Shown piece by piece: positions 6,668-12,971 of a stretch of 17,566 bases of DNA (the first letter of the stretch is position 1; the number at the start of each line of letters is the position of its first letter). The stretch spans positions 1 to 17,566 of the forward strand of contig JAQXHW010000153.1 of NCBI GenBank assembly GCA_029007475.1, in the 5' to 3' direction. Under the pieces are notes generated by a model. It had not been told where the DNA came from. It saw only the letters and a list, made by a program, of their open reading frames with translations, and ran no database searches. Made by a program: the position numbers and the translations under genes. Source of the DNA: Oscillospiraceae bacterium (GTDB lineage Bacteria > Bacillota > Clostridia > Oscillospirales > Acutalibacteraceae).

Positions 6668-8063
6668 CTGTATAGCTCTTCGGCATTTTGAAGGCAAACA
6701 GGAAGCCGACAATGCACATCAGGGATGTGATGACAGGTACCAAGGAAACGCCTACCTTCCAGGTTTCACCCGCAACAGCAACGCCGTTTATAACCTTTTG
6801 AACAGTAATATTCTTTATGCTTTCGTAAACAAGACCTGTTGCGATTGCGGCAACAACCGAGGTTGAAAGCGACTGTACCGCAAAGTACATGGCTGTATGG
6901 TCCTTTCCTGTTTCCGTGTACTCGTTTGCGGCAATCTGAGAGGGCACCATATAGGGAGTTGCAAAGAATGCACCGATAGAAAAGCTGCCGATAACGCTGC
7001 CTATGCAGCCGATAATAATTCTTGCGGTGGGATTCGTGGGGAATACGTATTCACTTCCTACACAGAAGTTGAGTATTGCCACAGCAAAGCCTAAAAGACA
7101 TACCTGATAGGCAAATCTGAGTCCCTTTTTCTTGATTAACCTGTAGTAGAGGAAAAGCATCAAGGGAACAGGAGCAAAGGCGCAGGTATTGAGTATTGCG
7201 GCAGTACCTGCACTCAGGTTCATAACACCGGAAATAAGGGTATTCTGAGCTGTTAAGAACATCTGAAGACCAAAGTATGCGGTTGCGTTGGGAATAAGCC
7301 AGAATAAGAACTGCTTATTTTTGACCGTGAGCTTGAGGCTTGTTGTGAGCTTAACTCTTGCCTCGGGGAGATAATCCTTGCCCTCGCCGTACTTCTCGCC
7401 CTCTTTGATTATGAAAAGAGGAATGAGCATTGTAACCATAAAGGGAAGCGCAAAGATAACGAGCTTAGAGATATTGACTCCCATATTGATAAAAACAGGC
7501 ACGAGAGCATATACAACAGAGTAGCCGACAGTATCGAAAAAGGACTTAAAGCTGCCCACTCTTGTGCGCTGGTCGGAATCCTTACATACGCTTGAAAGGC
7601 TTCCGTAGAAGGTAATCAGCGACATAGTATATGAAGCAAAGAAAACAAAGAGCCAAGCGGTCATCCAAATTGTATTGGCAAGGCTGTTTTCTCTCCACTC
7701 AAGAGGAAGCCAAACCATGAAGTAGCTGAGAACCATGGGCACAAACGCAATTACGATTGCAGGACGGCGTCTGCCCCAACGGGTACGAAGATTGTCGGTA
7801 AGCGAGGCAAGGGGAATATCTACCAAGCCGTCAAAGATTTTTGCAACCATCCAGAGAATGGGGAAAAGTGCAGGCACAACAAGACAGAAGCCGGAAATAC
7901 TCCAGTTCATCTTGTCTGCATTAAGACCGACAGGGTTTACTGCGTCGGAAAAATAAGCGCCCAAAAGCACAAACAGCATATTGGGGCCGAAGCCGCAGGC
8001 GGCATAGAGAAATTCTTTCCATTTCTTGTCAAGAGAAACGGTTTTAGCCTTACTACTATCCAT
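6648..8063 (-). CDS. MFS transporter, glycoside-pentoside-hexuronide (GPH):cation symporter family
   Basis: 471 residues with about twelve membrane segments. The family signature is the block at about residues 75-101, with KIFDGLVDIPLA and then RTRWGRRRP, the counterpart of the MelB/GusB motif that contains the aspartates for cation coupling. It is probably a sugar or glycoside importer driven by Na+ or H+; the substrate cannot be told from the sequence, and no glycoside hydrolase or kinase gene lies next to it. AAAGGAG lies seven bases before the ATG. It has a near-consensus promoter and its own terminator. The TetR gene downstream is the likely regulator. Confidence 0.88.
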   Translation of the reverse strand: MDSSKAKTVSLDKKWKEFLYAACGFGPNMLFVLLGAYFSDAVNPVGLNADKMNWSISGFCLVVPALFPILWMVAKIFDGLVDIPLASLTDNLRTRWGRRRPAIVIAFVPMVLSYFMVWLPLEWRENSLANTIWMTAWLFVFFASYTMSLITFYGSLSSVCKDSDQRTRVGSFKSFFDTVGYSVVYALVPVFINMGVNISKLVIFALPFMVTMLIPLFIIKEGEKYGEGKDYLPEARVKLTTSLKLTVKNKQFLFWLIPNATAYFGLQMFLTAQNTLISGVMNLSAGTAAILNTCAFAPVPLMLFLYYRLIKKKGLRFAYQVCLLGFAVAILNFCVGSEYVFPTNPTARIIIGCIGSVIGSFSIGAFFATPYMVPSQIAANEYTETGKDHTAMYFAVQSLSTSVVAAIATGLVYESIKNITVQKVINGVAVAGETWKVGVSLVPVITSLMCIVGFLFAFKMPKSYTVDKKDK

Positions 8064-8090
8064 ATAAAAACTCCTTTAACAAAATAAAAC

Positions 8091-8106
8091 GCGACACTGA
8101 TGTCGC
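8091..8106 (-). promoter_or_regulatory. Inverted repeat just downstream of the symporter promoter (candidate operator)
   Basis: A perfect palindrome GCGACA-TCAG-TGTCGC lies about five bases after the predicted start of the symporter transcript. GACA-N4-TGTC-type sites in this position are common repressor operators. It could instead be a leader hairpin, since it is followed by GTTTTATTTT on the minus strand. It does not share its arm sequence with the palindrome at tetR. Confidence 0.4.
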
Positions 8107-8117
8107 TTTTTGTCAGA

Positions 8118-8146
8118 ATTATAAACCTCTTATCTCCTGAAGTCAA
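8118..8146 (-). promoter_or_regulatory. Near-consensus sigma-A promoter of the GPH symporter
   Basis: On the minus strand, TTGACT (8146-8141), a 17-base spacer and a perfect TATAAT (8123-8118). The start is predicted near 8111, giving a leader of about 48 bases before the ATG at 8063. Confidence 0.78.
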
Positions 8147-8240
8147 TAGTTTCGTTAAAAGATTATTAATATTTCGGTGAAAACAGGGCAACAATTCACG
8201 GACGATTATCAAATTTGCCCGAAAAAAGGTAAAAAAACGC

Positions 8241-8271
8241 AAAAAAAAACAAGGGGCATAGCTACCCCTTG
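8241..8271 (-). terminator. Rho-independent terminator of the 49-aa protein gene
   Basis: On the minus strand a 7-bp stem CAAGGGG (8271-8265) with its complement (8256-8250), an 8-base loop and a run of nine T (8249-8241). It lies about 30 bases after the small gene's stop codon. Confidence 0.88.
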
Positions 8272-8302
8272 AAATTCTGCCGTAATAAATTTAGCGGAAT
8301 TA

Positions 8303-8452
8303 TTAGATAATTGCGTTGTCGAGATACTCCTCGAGCTCCTCGTTATCCTCTTTCTTCTTCTTTTTAAGAAGCATAAATGTTGCAGCGGCGGCACCGATAG
8401 CAAGCACAGCTGCAAGCAGAGCGACGATCCAGCTGTAAGAACTTTTTTTCAT
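8303..8452 (-). CDS. Small single-span membrane protein, 49 residues, unknown function
   Basis: The ATG at 8452 opens a 49-codon frame ending in TAA at 8305-8303. The peptide starts MKKSSYSWIVALLAAVLAIG, giving one membrane helix (about residues 7-28), then a block of five lysines (30-34), then an acidic tail (EDNEELEEYLD). The lysine block after the helix suggests an N-out, C-in orientation; it could also be a signal-anchor. Support for a real gene is strong: AGGAGG eight bases before the ATG, a TTGACT-17-TATTAT promoter with TGn, and a dedicated terminator. It is short enough to be missed by default gene callers. I do not recognise the family. It lies between rpsT and the symporter, both separated from it by terminators or promoters, so the neighbours do not indicate a role. 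Confidence 0.8.
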   Translation of the reverse strand: MKKSSYSWIVALLAAVLAIGAAAATFMLLKKKKKEDNEELEEYLDNAII

Positions 8453-8505
8453 AAAGAAAACCTCCTCTTGCGAATACTCTGAGAATATTCTTTGTAGCTG
8501 ATTTA

Positions 8506-8534
8506 ATAATAACAGTATTAATTTTAAAAGTCAA
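8506..8534 (-). promoter_or_regulatory. Sigma-A promoter of the 49-aa protein gene
   Basis: On the minus strand, TTGACT (8534-8529), a 17-base spacer and TATTAT (8511-8506) with a TGT extension. The start is predicted near 8499, giving a leader of about 47 bases. It follows directly after the rpsT terminator T tract. Confidence 0.72.
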
Positions 8535-8535
8535 T

Positions 8536-8567
8536 AAAAAAATAAAAGCAGAGAAGTCTCTGCTTTT
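8536..8567 (-). terminator. Rho-independent terminator of rpsT
   Basis: On the minus strand a 10-11-bp stem AAAAGCAGAG (8567-8558) with its complement (8553-8544), a small loop, and ATTTTTTT (8543-8536). It lies about 25 bases after the rpsT stop. Confidence 0.9.
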
Positions 8568-8591
8568 AAGGTTACCGTATTAAGATTTTTC

Positions 8592-8849
8592 TCAAGCTGC
8601 GTTAAGGCGCTTCATAAGATTTGATTTGCTTCTAGCGGCAGTGTTCTTATGCAGAATACCCTTTGCGGCGGCCTGATCAATTTTCTTAACAGCAAGACGA
8701 ACCGCCTCAGCTTTGTTCTCGGCGTTAGTGTCGATAGCGATGTATGCTTTCTTAACTGCGGTTCTGAGAGCAGACTTAATGCTCTTGTTCTGGGCAGTCT
8801 TGGTTGCGATAACCTTAACACGCTTCTTTGCTGATTTGATATTAGGCAT
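8592..8849 (-). CDS. rpsT: 30S ribosomal protein S20
   Basis: 85 residues, lysine- and alanine-rich. S20 binds 16S rRNA early in small-subunit assembly. The start MPNIKSAKKR and the end KNTAARSKSNLMKRLNAA are typical of bacterial S20, and the length is normal. AAGGAGGTG precedes the ATG with good spacing. It is a single-gene unit with its own promoter, a leader of about 110 bases and a terminator. S20 is known to control its own translation in E. coli; here the long leader carries a hairpin (8921-8941) that could take part, which is inference. Confidence 0.97.
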   Translation of the reverse strand: MPNIKSAKKRVKVIATKTAQNKSIKSALRTAVKKAYIAIDTNAENKAEAVRLAVKKIDQAAAKGILHKNTAARSKSNLMKRLNAA

Positions 8850-8920
8850 TGTCCCACCTCCTTATAAAGCGTTAACACGAAAAACGTGAAAATCTTACTG
8901 ATTTACTGAAAATATAACAA

Positions 8921-8941
8921 GCTTTTCCCGAAAGAAAAAGC
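8921..8941 (-). promoter_or_regulatory. Hairpin in the rpsT leader
   Basis: On the minus strand GCTTTTTC and GGAAAAGC form an 8-bp stem including one G-U pair, with a 5-base loop, about 70 bases upstream of the rpsT start codon and within its predicted transcript. The role is unknown; autoregulation by S20 or transcript stability are possibilities. Confidence 0.35.
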
Positions 8942-8966
8942 CCTTTATCACAATCGTGCATGGTTT

Positions 8967-8995
8967 ATAATAACACCAAAGCTCTGAAATTGCAA
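8967..8995 (-). promoter_or_regulatory. Sigma-A promoter of rpsT
   Basis: On the minus strand, TTGCAA (8995-8990), a 17-base spacer and TATTAT (8972-8967) with a TGT extension. The start is predicted near 8959, so the leader is about 110 bases. A second promoter closer to the gene (TTATAT near 8910) cannot be excluded. Confidence 0.62.
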
Positions 8996-9182
8996 GCGTT
9001 TTTCTCATTTTCTCAGTAAAAAATTTTATTCTTGGGGAGTCCTCACAAAAATATACTATATATAGTCTGTCACCTCGGTGCTATATACAACTTTTCCGCA
9101 ACAATTACATTTATTTGACCTTAAACTTCTCAAAAATCCCCTTAGACACAGAAACTTCACAATTCATTTATCCAAAATATAC
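8996..9182. other. AT-rich intergenic region between the divergent rpsT and hrcA promoters
   Basis: No coding frame with a ribosome binding site was found on either strand. The only structure is TATATAG (9059-9065) facing CTATATA (9081-9087), enclosing a small CACC/GGTG repeat. No tRNA or known riboswitch was recognised. Confidence 0.5.
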
Positions 9183-9211
9183 TTGACATTTCCAAATAAC
9201 GGGTGTAAATT
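9183..9211 (+). promoter_or_regulatory. Sigma-A promoter of the hrcA heat-shock operon
   Basis: A perfect TTGACA (9183-9188), a 17-base spacer and TAAATT (9206-9211). The start is predicted near 9218, immediately before the CIRCE element, the usual arrangement for HrcA repression. Confidence 0.7.
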
Positions 9212-9221
9212 ATTAGTAGAC

Positions 9222-9248
9222 TTAGCACTCGCAAGTCGAGAGTGCTAA
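9222..9248 (+). promoter_or_regulatory. CIRCE operator (HrcA binding site)
   Basis: A perfect match to the consensus TTAGCACTC-N9-GAGTGCTAA. It lies between the promoter and the hrcA ribosome binding site, so HrcA represses its own operon. No second CIRCE is seen in front of grpE, dnaK or dnaJ. Confidence 0.98.
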
Positions 9249-9271
9249 TTTCAAAAAAGGAGGCGATGGTC

Positions 9272-10300
9272 TTGGAGCTGAACGCAAGAAAACAAAAGAT
9301 TCTCAAAGCCATCGTCGAGAGCTTTATCGCCACAGGCGACCCCGTAGGCTCAAAAACCCTCCTTGCGGAAACGGGAATTGAGGTTTCTCCCGCTACGGTG
9401 CGAAACGATATGGCCGACCTCTCCGCCAAAGGGTATATTTACCAGCCCCACACTTCGGCAGGCCGTGTACCCTCTCAGTCGGGACTGAGGTACTATATCG
9501 ACAACCTCATGACCCCCCTCTCTCCCTCCATGAGAGTCAGGGACTATATTGACTCAAGGCTCTTTTCAGCCGCAGACACCCCTGAGGGCCTCCTTTCGGA
9601 ATGTGCCAAGCTTCTCAGCGACTACACAGGCTTTGCCGCTGTGACAACCACTCCCCCTGCAAGCGCGGCACGGGTTCACCGGCTTCACTTTGTAGGTACG
9701 GGACGCCACACGGTTATGGCGATTTTAGTCACCACCACAGGCATGGTAAAAAGCAAGCTCTTAAGGCTTAACTTCGTGGTTACCGCCGAGGTGCTTTCGG
9801 TCCTAAAGGAGACTCTTAACCGAGTTCTCTCGGGAGTACCCCTTTCGGAGATTACAAAGCCCTTTATGCAGACCGTAGCCGCTGCCTATTCAGAGGTTTT
9901 CCTTATGATGCCTCAGGTACTGACCGCTATAATGGATATATGCGGAGAAGCTCAGGTTTCAAAGCTATGCACCTATGGAGAAACAAAGCTTCTCTTTTCC
10001 CCTGAGATTGACCCCCACACAGCGCGAAGCATTTTGAGCTTTCTTTCAAAGCCCGAACAGGTGGGAAGATATCTCCTCTCGCAAAAAGGACACCTTAATA
10101 TCCAAATCGGAAGCGAATGCTTCTCACCCGACCTTAAAACCGCTGCGGTAATCTGCGGAAGATATGAAATCGAAGGCGAAGCCGCCGGAGCCGTCGCCCT
10201 TTTCGGGCCGGGAAGAATGGACTATGCCGCCGCTCTGGGAATTGTAGCCTATCTCTCCGAAAGAGTAGGCACACTTCTCGATGAAATGGTGGATATTTAA
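9272..10300 (+). CDS. hrcA: HrcA, heat-inducible transcription repressor
   Basis: 342 residues from a TTG start at 9272. HrcA binds CIRCE and represses the chaperone genes; its folding by GroE makes it a heat sensor. An N-terminal winged helix is visible (ELNARKQKILKAIVESFI, then SPATVRNDMADLSAKGYI and the HTSAGRVPS block), followed by the HrcA C-terminal domain. The frame stays open back to a GTG at 9242 inside CIRCE and passes an ATG at 9266, but AAGGAGG at 9256-9262 is too close to that ATG and well placed for the TTG, which also gives the usual MEL- start. It is the first gene of the operon, 34 bases before grpE. Confidence 0.93.
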   Translation: MELNARKQKILKAIVESFIATGDPVGSKTLLAETGIEVSPATVRNDMADLSAKGYIYQPHTSAGRVPSQSGLRYYIDNLMTPLSPSMRVRDYIDSRLFSAADTPEGLLSECAKLLSDYTGFAAVTTTPPASAARVHRLHFVGTGRHTVMAILVTTTGMVKSKLLRLNFVVTAEVLSVLKETLNRVLSGVPLSEITKPFMQTVAAAYSEVFLMMPQVLTAIMDICGEAQVSKLCTYGETKLLFSPEIDPHTARSILSFLSKPEQVGRYLLSQKGHLNIQIGSECFSPDLKTAAVICGRYEIEGEAAGAVALFGPGRMDYAAALGIVAYLSERVGTLLDEMVDI

Positions 10301-10334
10301 GGGCGATAATATACAATATATAAAGGAGAAAGAC

Positions 10335-10913
10335 ATGAGTAAGTGCTCAAAACCAAAAGACGAAGAAATCAAAGAGACCACCGAGGAGACAGCCGAGGAG
10401 GTTGAGACATCTAAAGAAGTAGAAACAGCCGAGGAAGTCACCGAAACAGCAGAAGCACCCCCTGCCGAAAAAACCGAGTGCGAGAAGCTCACCGAGGAAT
10501 TAAAGGCTCAGAAGGACTCTTACCTGAGACTTGCGGCAGAATACGACAACTACCGGAAACGCACCCAGCAGGAGAAGCTCTCAATCTACGCCGACGCAAC
10601 CGCTAAGGCTGTTGAGGAGCTTTTACCTCTCGCCGACAGCGTAACCGCCGCCCTGACAAACACAAGCGACGACGACCCCCACAAGGAGGGCATTGAGCTT
10701 ATCGGCAATCAGCTTAAAAAGAGCCTTGAGAAATTAGGCGTCGAGGCCTTCGGCGAAACAGGCGACACCTTCGATCCCACGCTTCACAACGCAATCTCAC
10801 GCACAGACAGCGAGGAACTGCCCGCAAACTCAATAGCGATGGTATTCCAAAAGGGCTATAAGCTGAAAGATAAAATAATCCGTCCTGCTATGGTGCAGGT
10901 TGCAAATTGCTGA
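10335..10913 (+). CDS. grpE: GrpE, nucleotide exchange factor for DnaK
   Basis: 192 residues from the ATG at 10335, supported by AAAGGAG six bases upstream; a longer frame from 10281 lacks such a site. GrpE dimers release ADP from DnaK. The first 50 or so residues are an acidic low-complexity Glu/Thr/Val stretch with repeated EE-V-E/T-A patterns, followed by the long coiled-coil helix (ECEKLTEELKAQKDSYLRLA, then EYDNYRKRTQQEK) and the beta domain ending in IRPAMVQVAN. The acidic tail is longer than average but within the normal range. It ends in TGA followed by TAA one base later. Confidence 0.95.
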   Translation: MSKCSKPKDEEIKETTEETAEEVETSKEVETAEEVTETAEAPPAEKTECEKLTEELKAQKDSYLRLAAEYDNYRKRTQQEKLSIYADATAKAVEELLPLADSVTAALTNTSDDDPHKEGIELIGNQLKKSLEKLGVEAFGETGDTFDPTLHNAISRTDSEELPANSIAMVFQKGYKLKDKIIRPAMVQVANC

Positions 10914-10963
10914 TAAACACGCAATTTAGTCGAAATCTTAAGCGTTCACATTTTTCAAAAAAC

Positions 10964-10997
10964 AACCGACTGCAGGAAAAAGTCCTGCTCTGCGGTT
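10964..10997 (+). promoter_or_regulatory. Hairpin between grpE and dnaK
   Basis: Inner stem GCAGGA (10972-10977) with TCCTGC (10983-10988); outer arms AACCG (10964-10968) and CGGTT (10993-10997), with a small internal loop. There is no T tract, so it is not a terminator. It is probably an mRNA-stability or processing element upstream of dnaK. Confidence 0.45.
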
Positions 10998-11042
10998 AAT
11001 ATACAGTATAAAATCTAATTATTATATTTGGAGGAATTTATT

Positions 11043-12881
11043 ATGGCAAAGACAATCGGTATCGACTTAGGTACAACAAACTCCTGCGTAGCAGTTATCG
11101 AAGGCGGCGAGCCCGTAGTTATCGCTAACGCAGAGGGCGCAAGAACAACCCCCTCCGTCGTTGCTTTTTAGGCAAACGGCGAAAGACTCGTAGGTCAGGT
11201 AGCAAAGCGTCAGGCTATCACCAATCCGGGCGGCACAATCTCCTCTATCAAGAGAGAGATGGGCTCAGACTACAAAGCAAACGTAAACGGAAAATCCTAC
11301 ACACCCCAGGAGATTTCCGCTATGATTCTTCAGAAGCTCAAGACCGACGCTGAAGCATATCTGGGCGACAAGGTAACTCAGGCAGTTATCACCGTTCCCG
11401 CATACTTCACCGATGCACAGCGTCAGGCAACTAAGGACGCAGGTAAGATCGCAGGCCTCGACGTTAAGAGAATTATCAACGAGCCCACAGCAGCCGCTCT
11501 TTCCTACGGCATCGACAAGGAAAACGACCAGAAGGTCATGGTTTATGACTTAGGCGGCGGTACCTTTGATGTTTCCATTATCGAAATGGGCGACGGCGTT
11601 CAGGAGGTTCTCGCAACAGCAGGTAACAACCGATTAGGCGGCGACGACTTCGACAATAGAGTTATGGACTGGATTGTTACAAGCTACAAGACAGAATCAG
11701 GCATTGACCTCTCCTCCGACAGTCTTGCTATGCAGAGACTTAAAGAGGCAGCAGAGAAGGCTAAGATTGAGCTTTCCGGCGTTACCTCTACCGACATCAA
11801 TCTCCCCTACATTACCGCAGACTCAACAGGTCCCAAGCACCTTAACATGACCCTTACCCGCGCTAAGTTCAACGAGCTTACCGCTGATCTGGTAGAAAAA
11901 ACCATTATCCCCGTTCGTCAGGCTCTCAAGGACTCCGGCTTACAGATTTCCGAAATCGACAAGGTTCTCATGGTAGGCGGTTCCTCCCGTATTCCCGCTG
12001 TTCAGGAAGCAGTAAAGAGCCTTATCGGCAAGGAGCCCTTCAAGGGCATCAACCCCGATGAGTGCGTTGCTATCGGCGCCGCAATTCAGGCAGGCGTTCT
12101 CGGCGGCGAGGTTGAGGGACTTCTCCTTCTCGACGTTACTCCCCTTTCCCTCGGCGTTGAGACCATGGGCGGTATCATGACTAAAATTATCGACAGAAAC
12201 ACCACTATCCCCACAAAGAAAAGCCAGATTTTCTCCACCGCTGCCGACAATCAGACTCAGGTTGAGGTAAACGTTCTTCAGGGTGAGAGAGAATTTGCAA
12301 GAGATAACAAGCAGCTGGGTCTTTTCGCACTCACAGGTATCGCTCCCGCAATGCGCGGTATTCCTCAGATTGAGGTTACCTTCGACATTGACGCTAACGG
12401 TATCGTAAACGTAAGCGCTAAGGACTTAGGCACAGGCAAGGAGCAGAACATCACCATCTCCTCCTCAACCAATATGTCCAAAGAGGATATCGACAAGGCT
12501 GTTAAGGAAGCAGAGCAGTTTGCCGCAGAGGATAAGGCAAGACGTGAAGCTGTTGACGCCAAGAACGAGGCCGAGAACATGGCTTATCAGGCTGAGAAGT
12601 TAGTTTCCGAGTCCGGCGACAAGCTCACCGAGGACGACAAGAACACCCTCACCACCAAGTCACAGGCTGTTAAGGACGCTATCGCCAAGGACGACAAGGC
12701 TCTTATCGACTCCGCTAAAGAGGATTTACAGAAAGCTCTCTATGAGGTTTCCGCTAAGCTCTATCAGGCAGCACAGGCAGAGGCTCAGGCACAGGGTGCC
12801 GCAGCTCAGGCAGGCGCTCCCCAGAACGGCGCAGACGGCAACGTTTACGATGCTGACTTCACAGATGTTGACGAAAAGTAA
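11043..12881 (+). CDS. dnaK: DnaK (Hsp70) chaperone, interrupted by an in-frame amber codon at position 43
   Basis: The frame runs 612 codons from the ATG at 11043 (GGAGG nine bases upstream) to TAA at 12881. DnaK is the ATP-dependent chaperone that works with DnaJ and GrpE. The start MAKTIGIDLGTTNSCVAVIE is the phosphate-1 loop, followed by RTTPSVVAF, then a TAG (codon 43, 11169-11171), then ANGERLVGQVAKRQAITNP, all in the same frame. Also seen are INEPTAAALSYG, YDLGGGTFDVSI, the substrate domain (LLDVTPLSLGVETMGG) and an Ala/Gln-rich tail ending FTDVDEK. There are no frameshifts. Restarting at the next ATG (11259, codon 73) would lose the nucleotide-binding loop and give a non-functional ATPase. 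It is therefore either a base error, a nonsense mutant, or read through. Family and position are certain; functionality is not. Confidence 0.9.
11169..11171 (+). other. In-frame TAG codon within dnaK
   Basis: TAG replaces a variable residue between SVVAF and NGERLVG in the ATPase domain. It is one base change from CAG (Gln), AAG (Lys), GAG (Glu), TCG (Ser) and others. Flanking codons are conserved on both sides in the same frame. Confidence 0.97.
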
Positions 12882-12908
12882 TTTCAGCATATAATTATAT
12901 GAGACTGT

Positions 12909-12942
12909 TCGTGTAGTGTCGCTTTTTTGCGGCACTGCACGA
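12909..12942 (+). promoter_or_regulatory. Strong hairpin between dnaK and dnaJ
   Basis: CGTGTAGTGTCGC (12910-12922) pairs with GCGGCACTGCACG (12929-12941) around a T6 loop; 13 pairs, two of them U-G, plus one outer T-A. The U-G pairs form only in the plus-strand RNA, so the structure fits the operon transcript. No T tract follows directly. It is probably an intercistronic stabilising or processing stem, or a partial terminator. Confidence 0.6.
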
Positions 12943-12971
12943 TATTTCCGTTTATTAAAGTAGGTGAAATC

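Noticed and set aside
8091..8111. Terminator on the plus strand (stem plus TTTTT)
   Set aside because: No plus-strand gene ends upstream; position next to the minus-strand promoter fits an operator or leader hairpin better.
8612..8878. An 88-residue frame overlapping rpsT on the same strand
   Set aside because: It is a shifted-frame shadow of the S20 gene, with leucine/arginine-rich content and no independent signals.
9242..9271. HrcA extended to a GTG at 9242
   Set aside because: This codon is inside the CIRCE operator and the ribosome binding site lies downstream of it.
11259..12881. A 540-residue DnaK starting at the ATG at 11259
   Set aside because: It lacks the first 72 residues including the nucleotide-binding loop, has no proper ribosome binding site, and upstream sequence in the same frame is clearly DnaK. 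It is the product of the amber codon, not a real start.
12927..12971. DnaJ extended upstream to 12927
   Set aside because: The extra residues lie in the intercistronic hairpin and do not resemble the DnaJ N-terminus; AGGTG supports the TTG at 12972.
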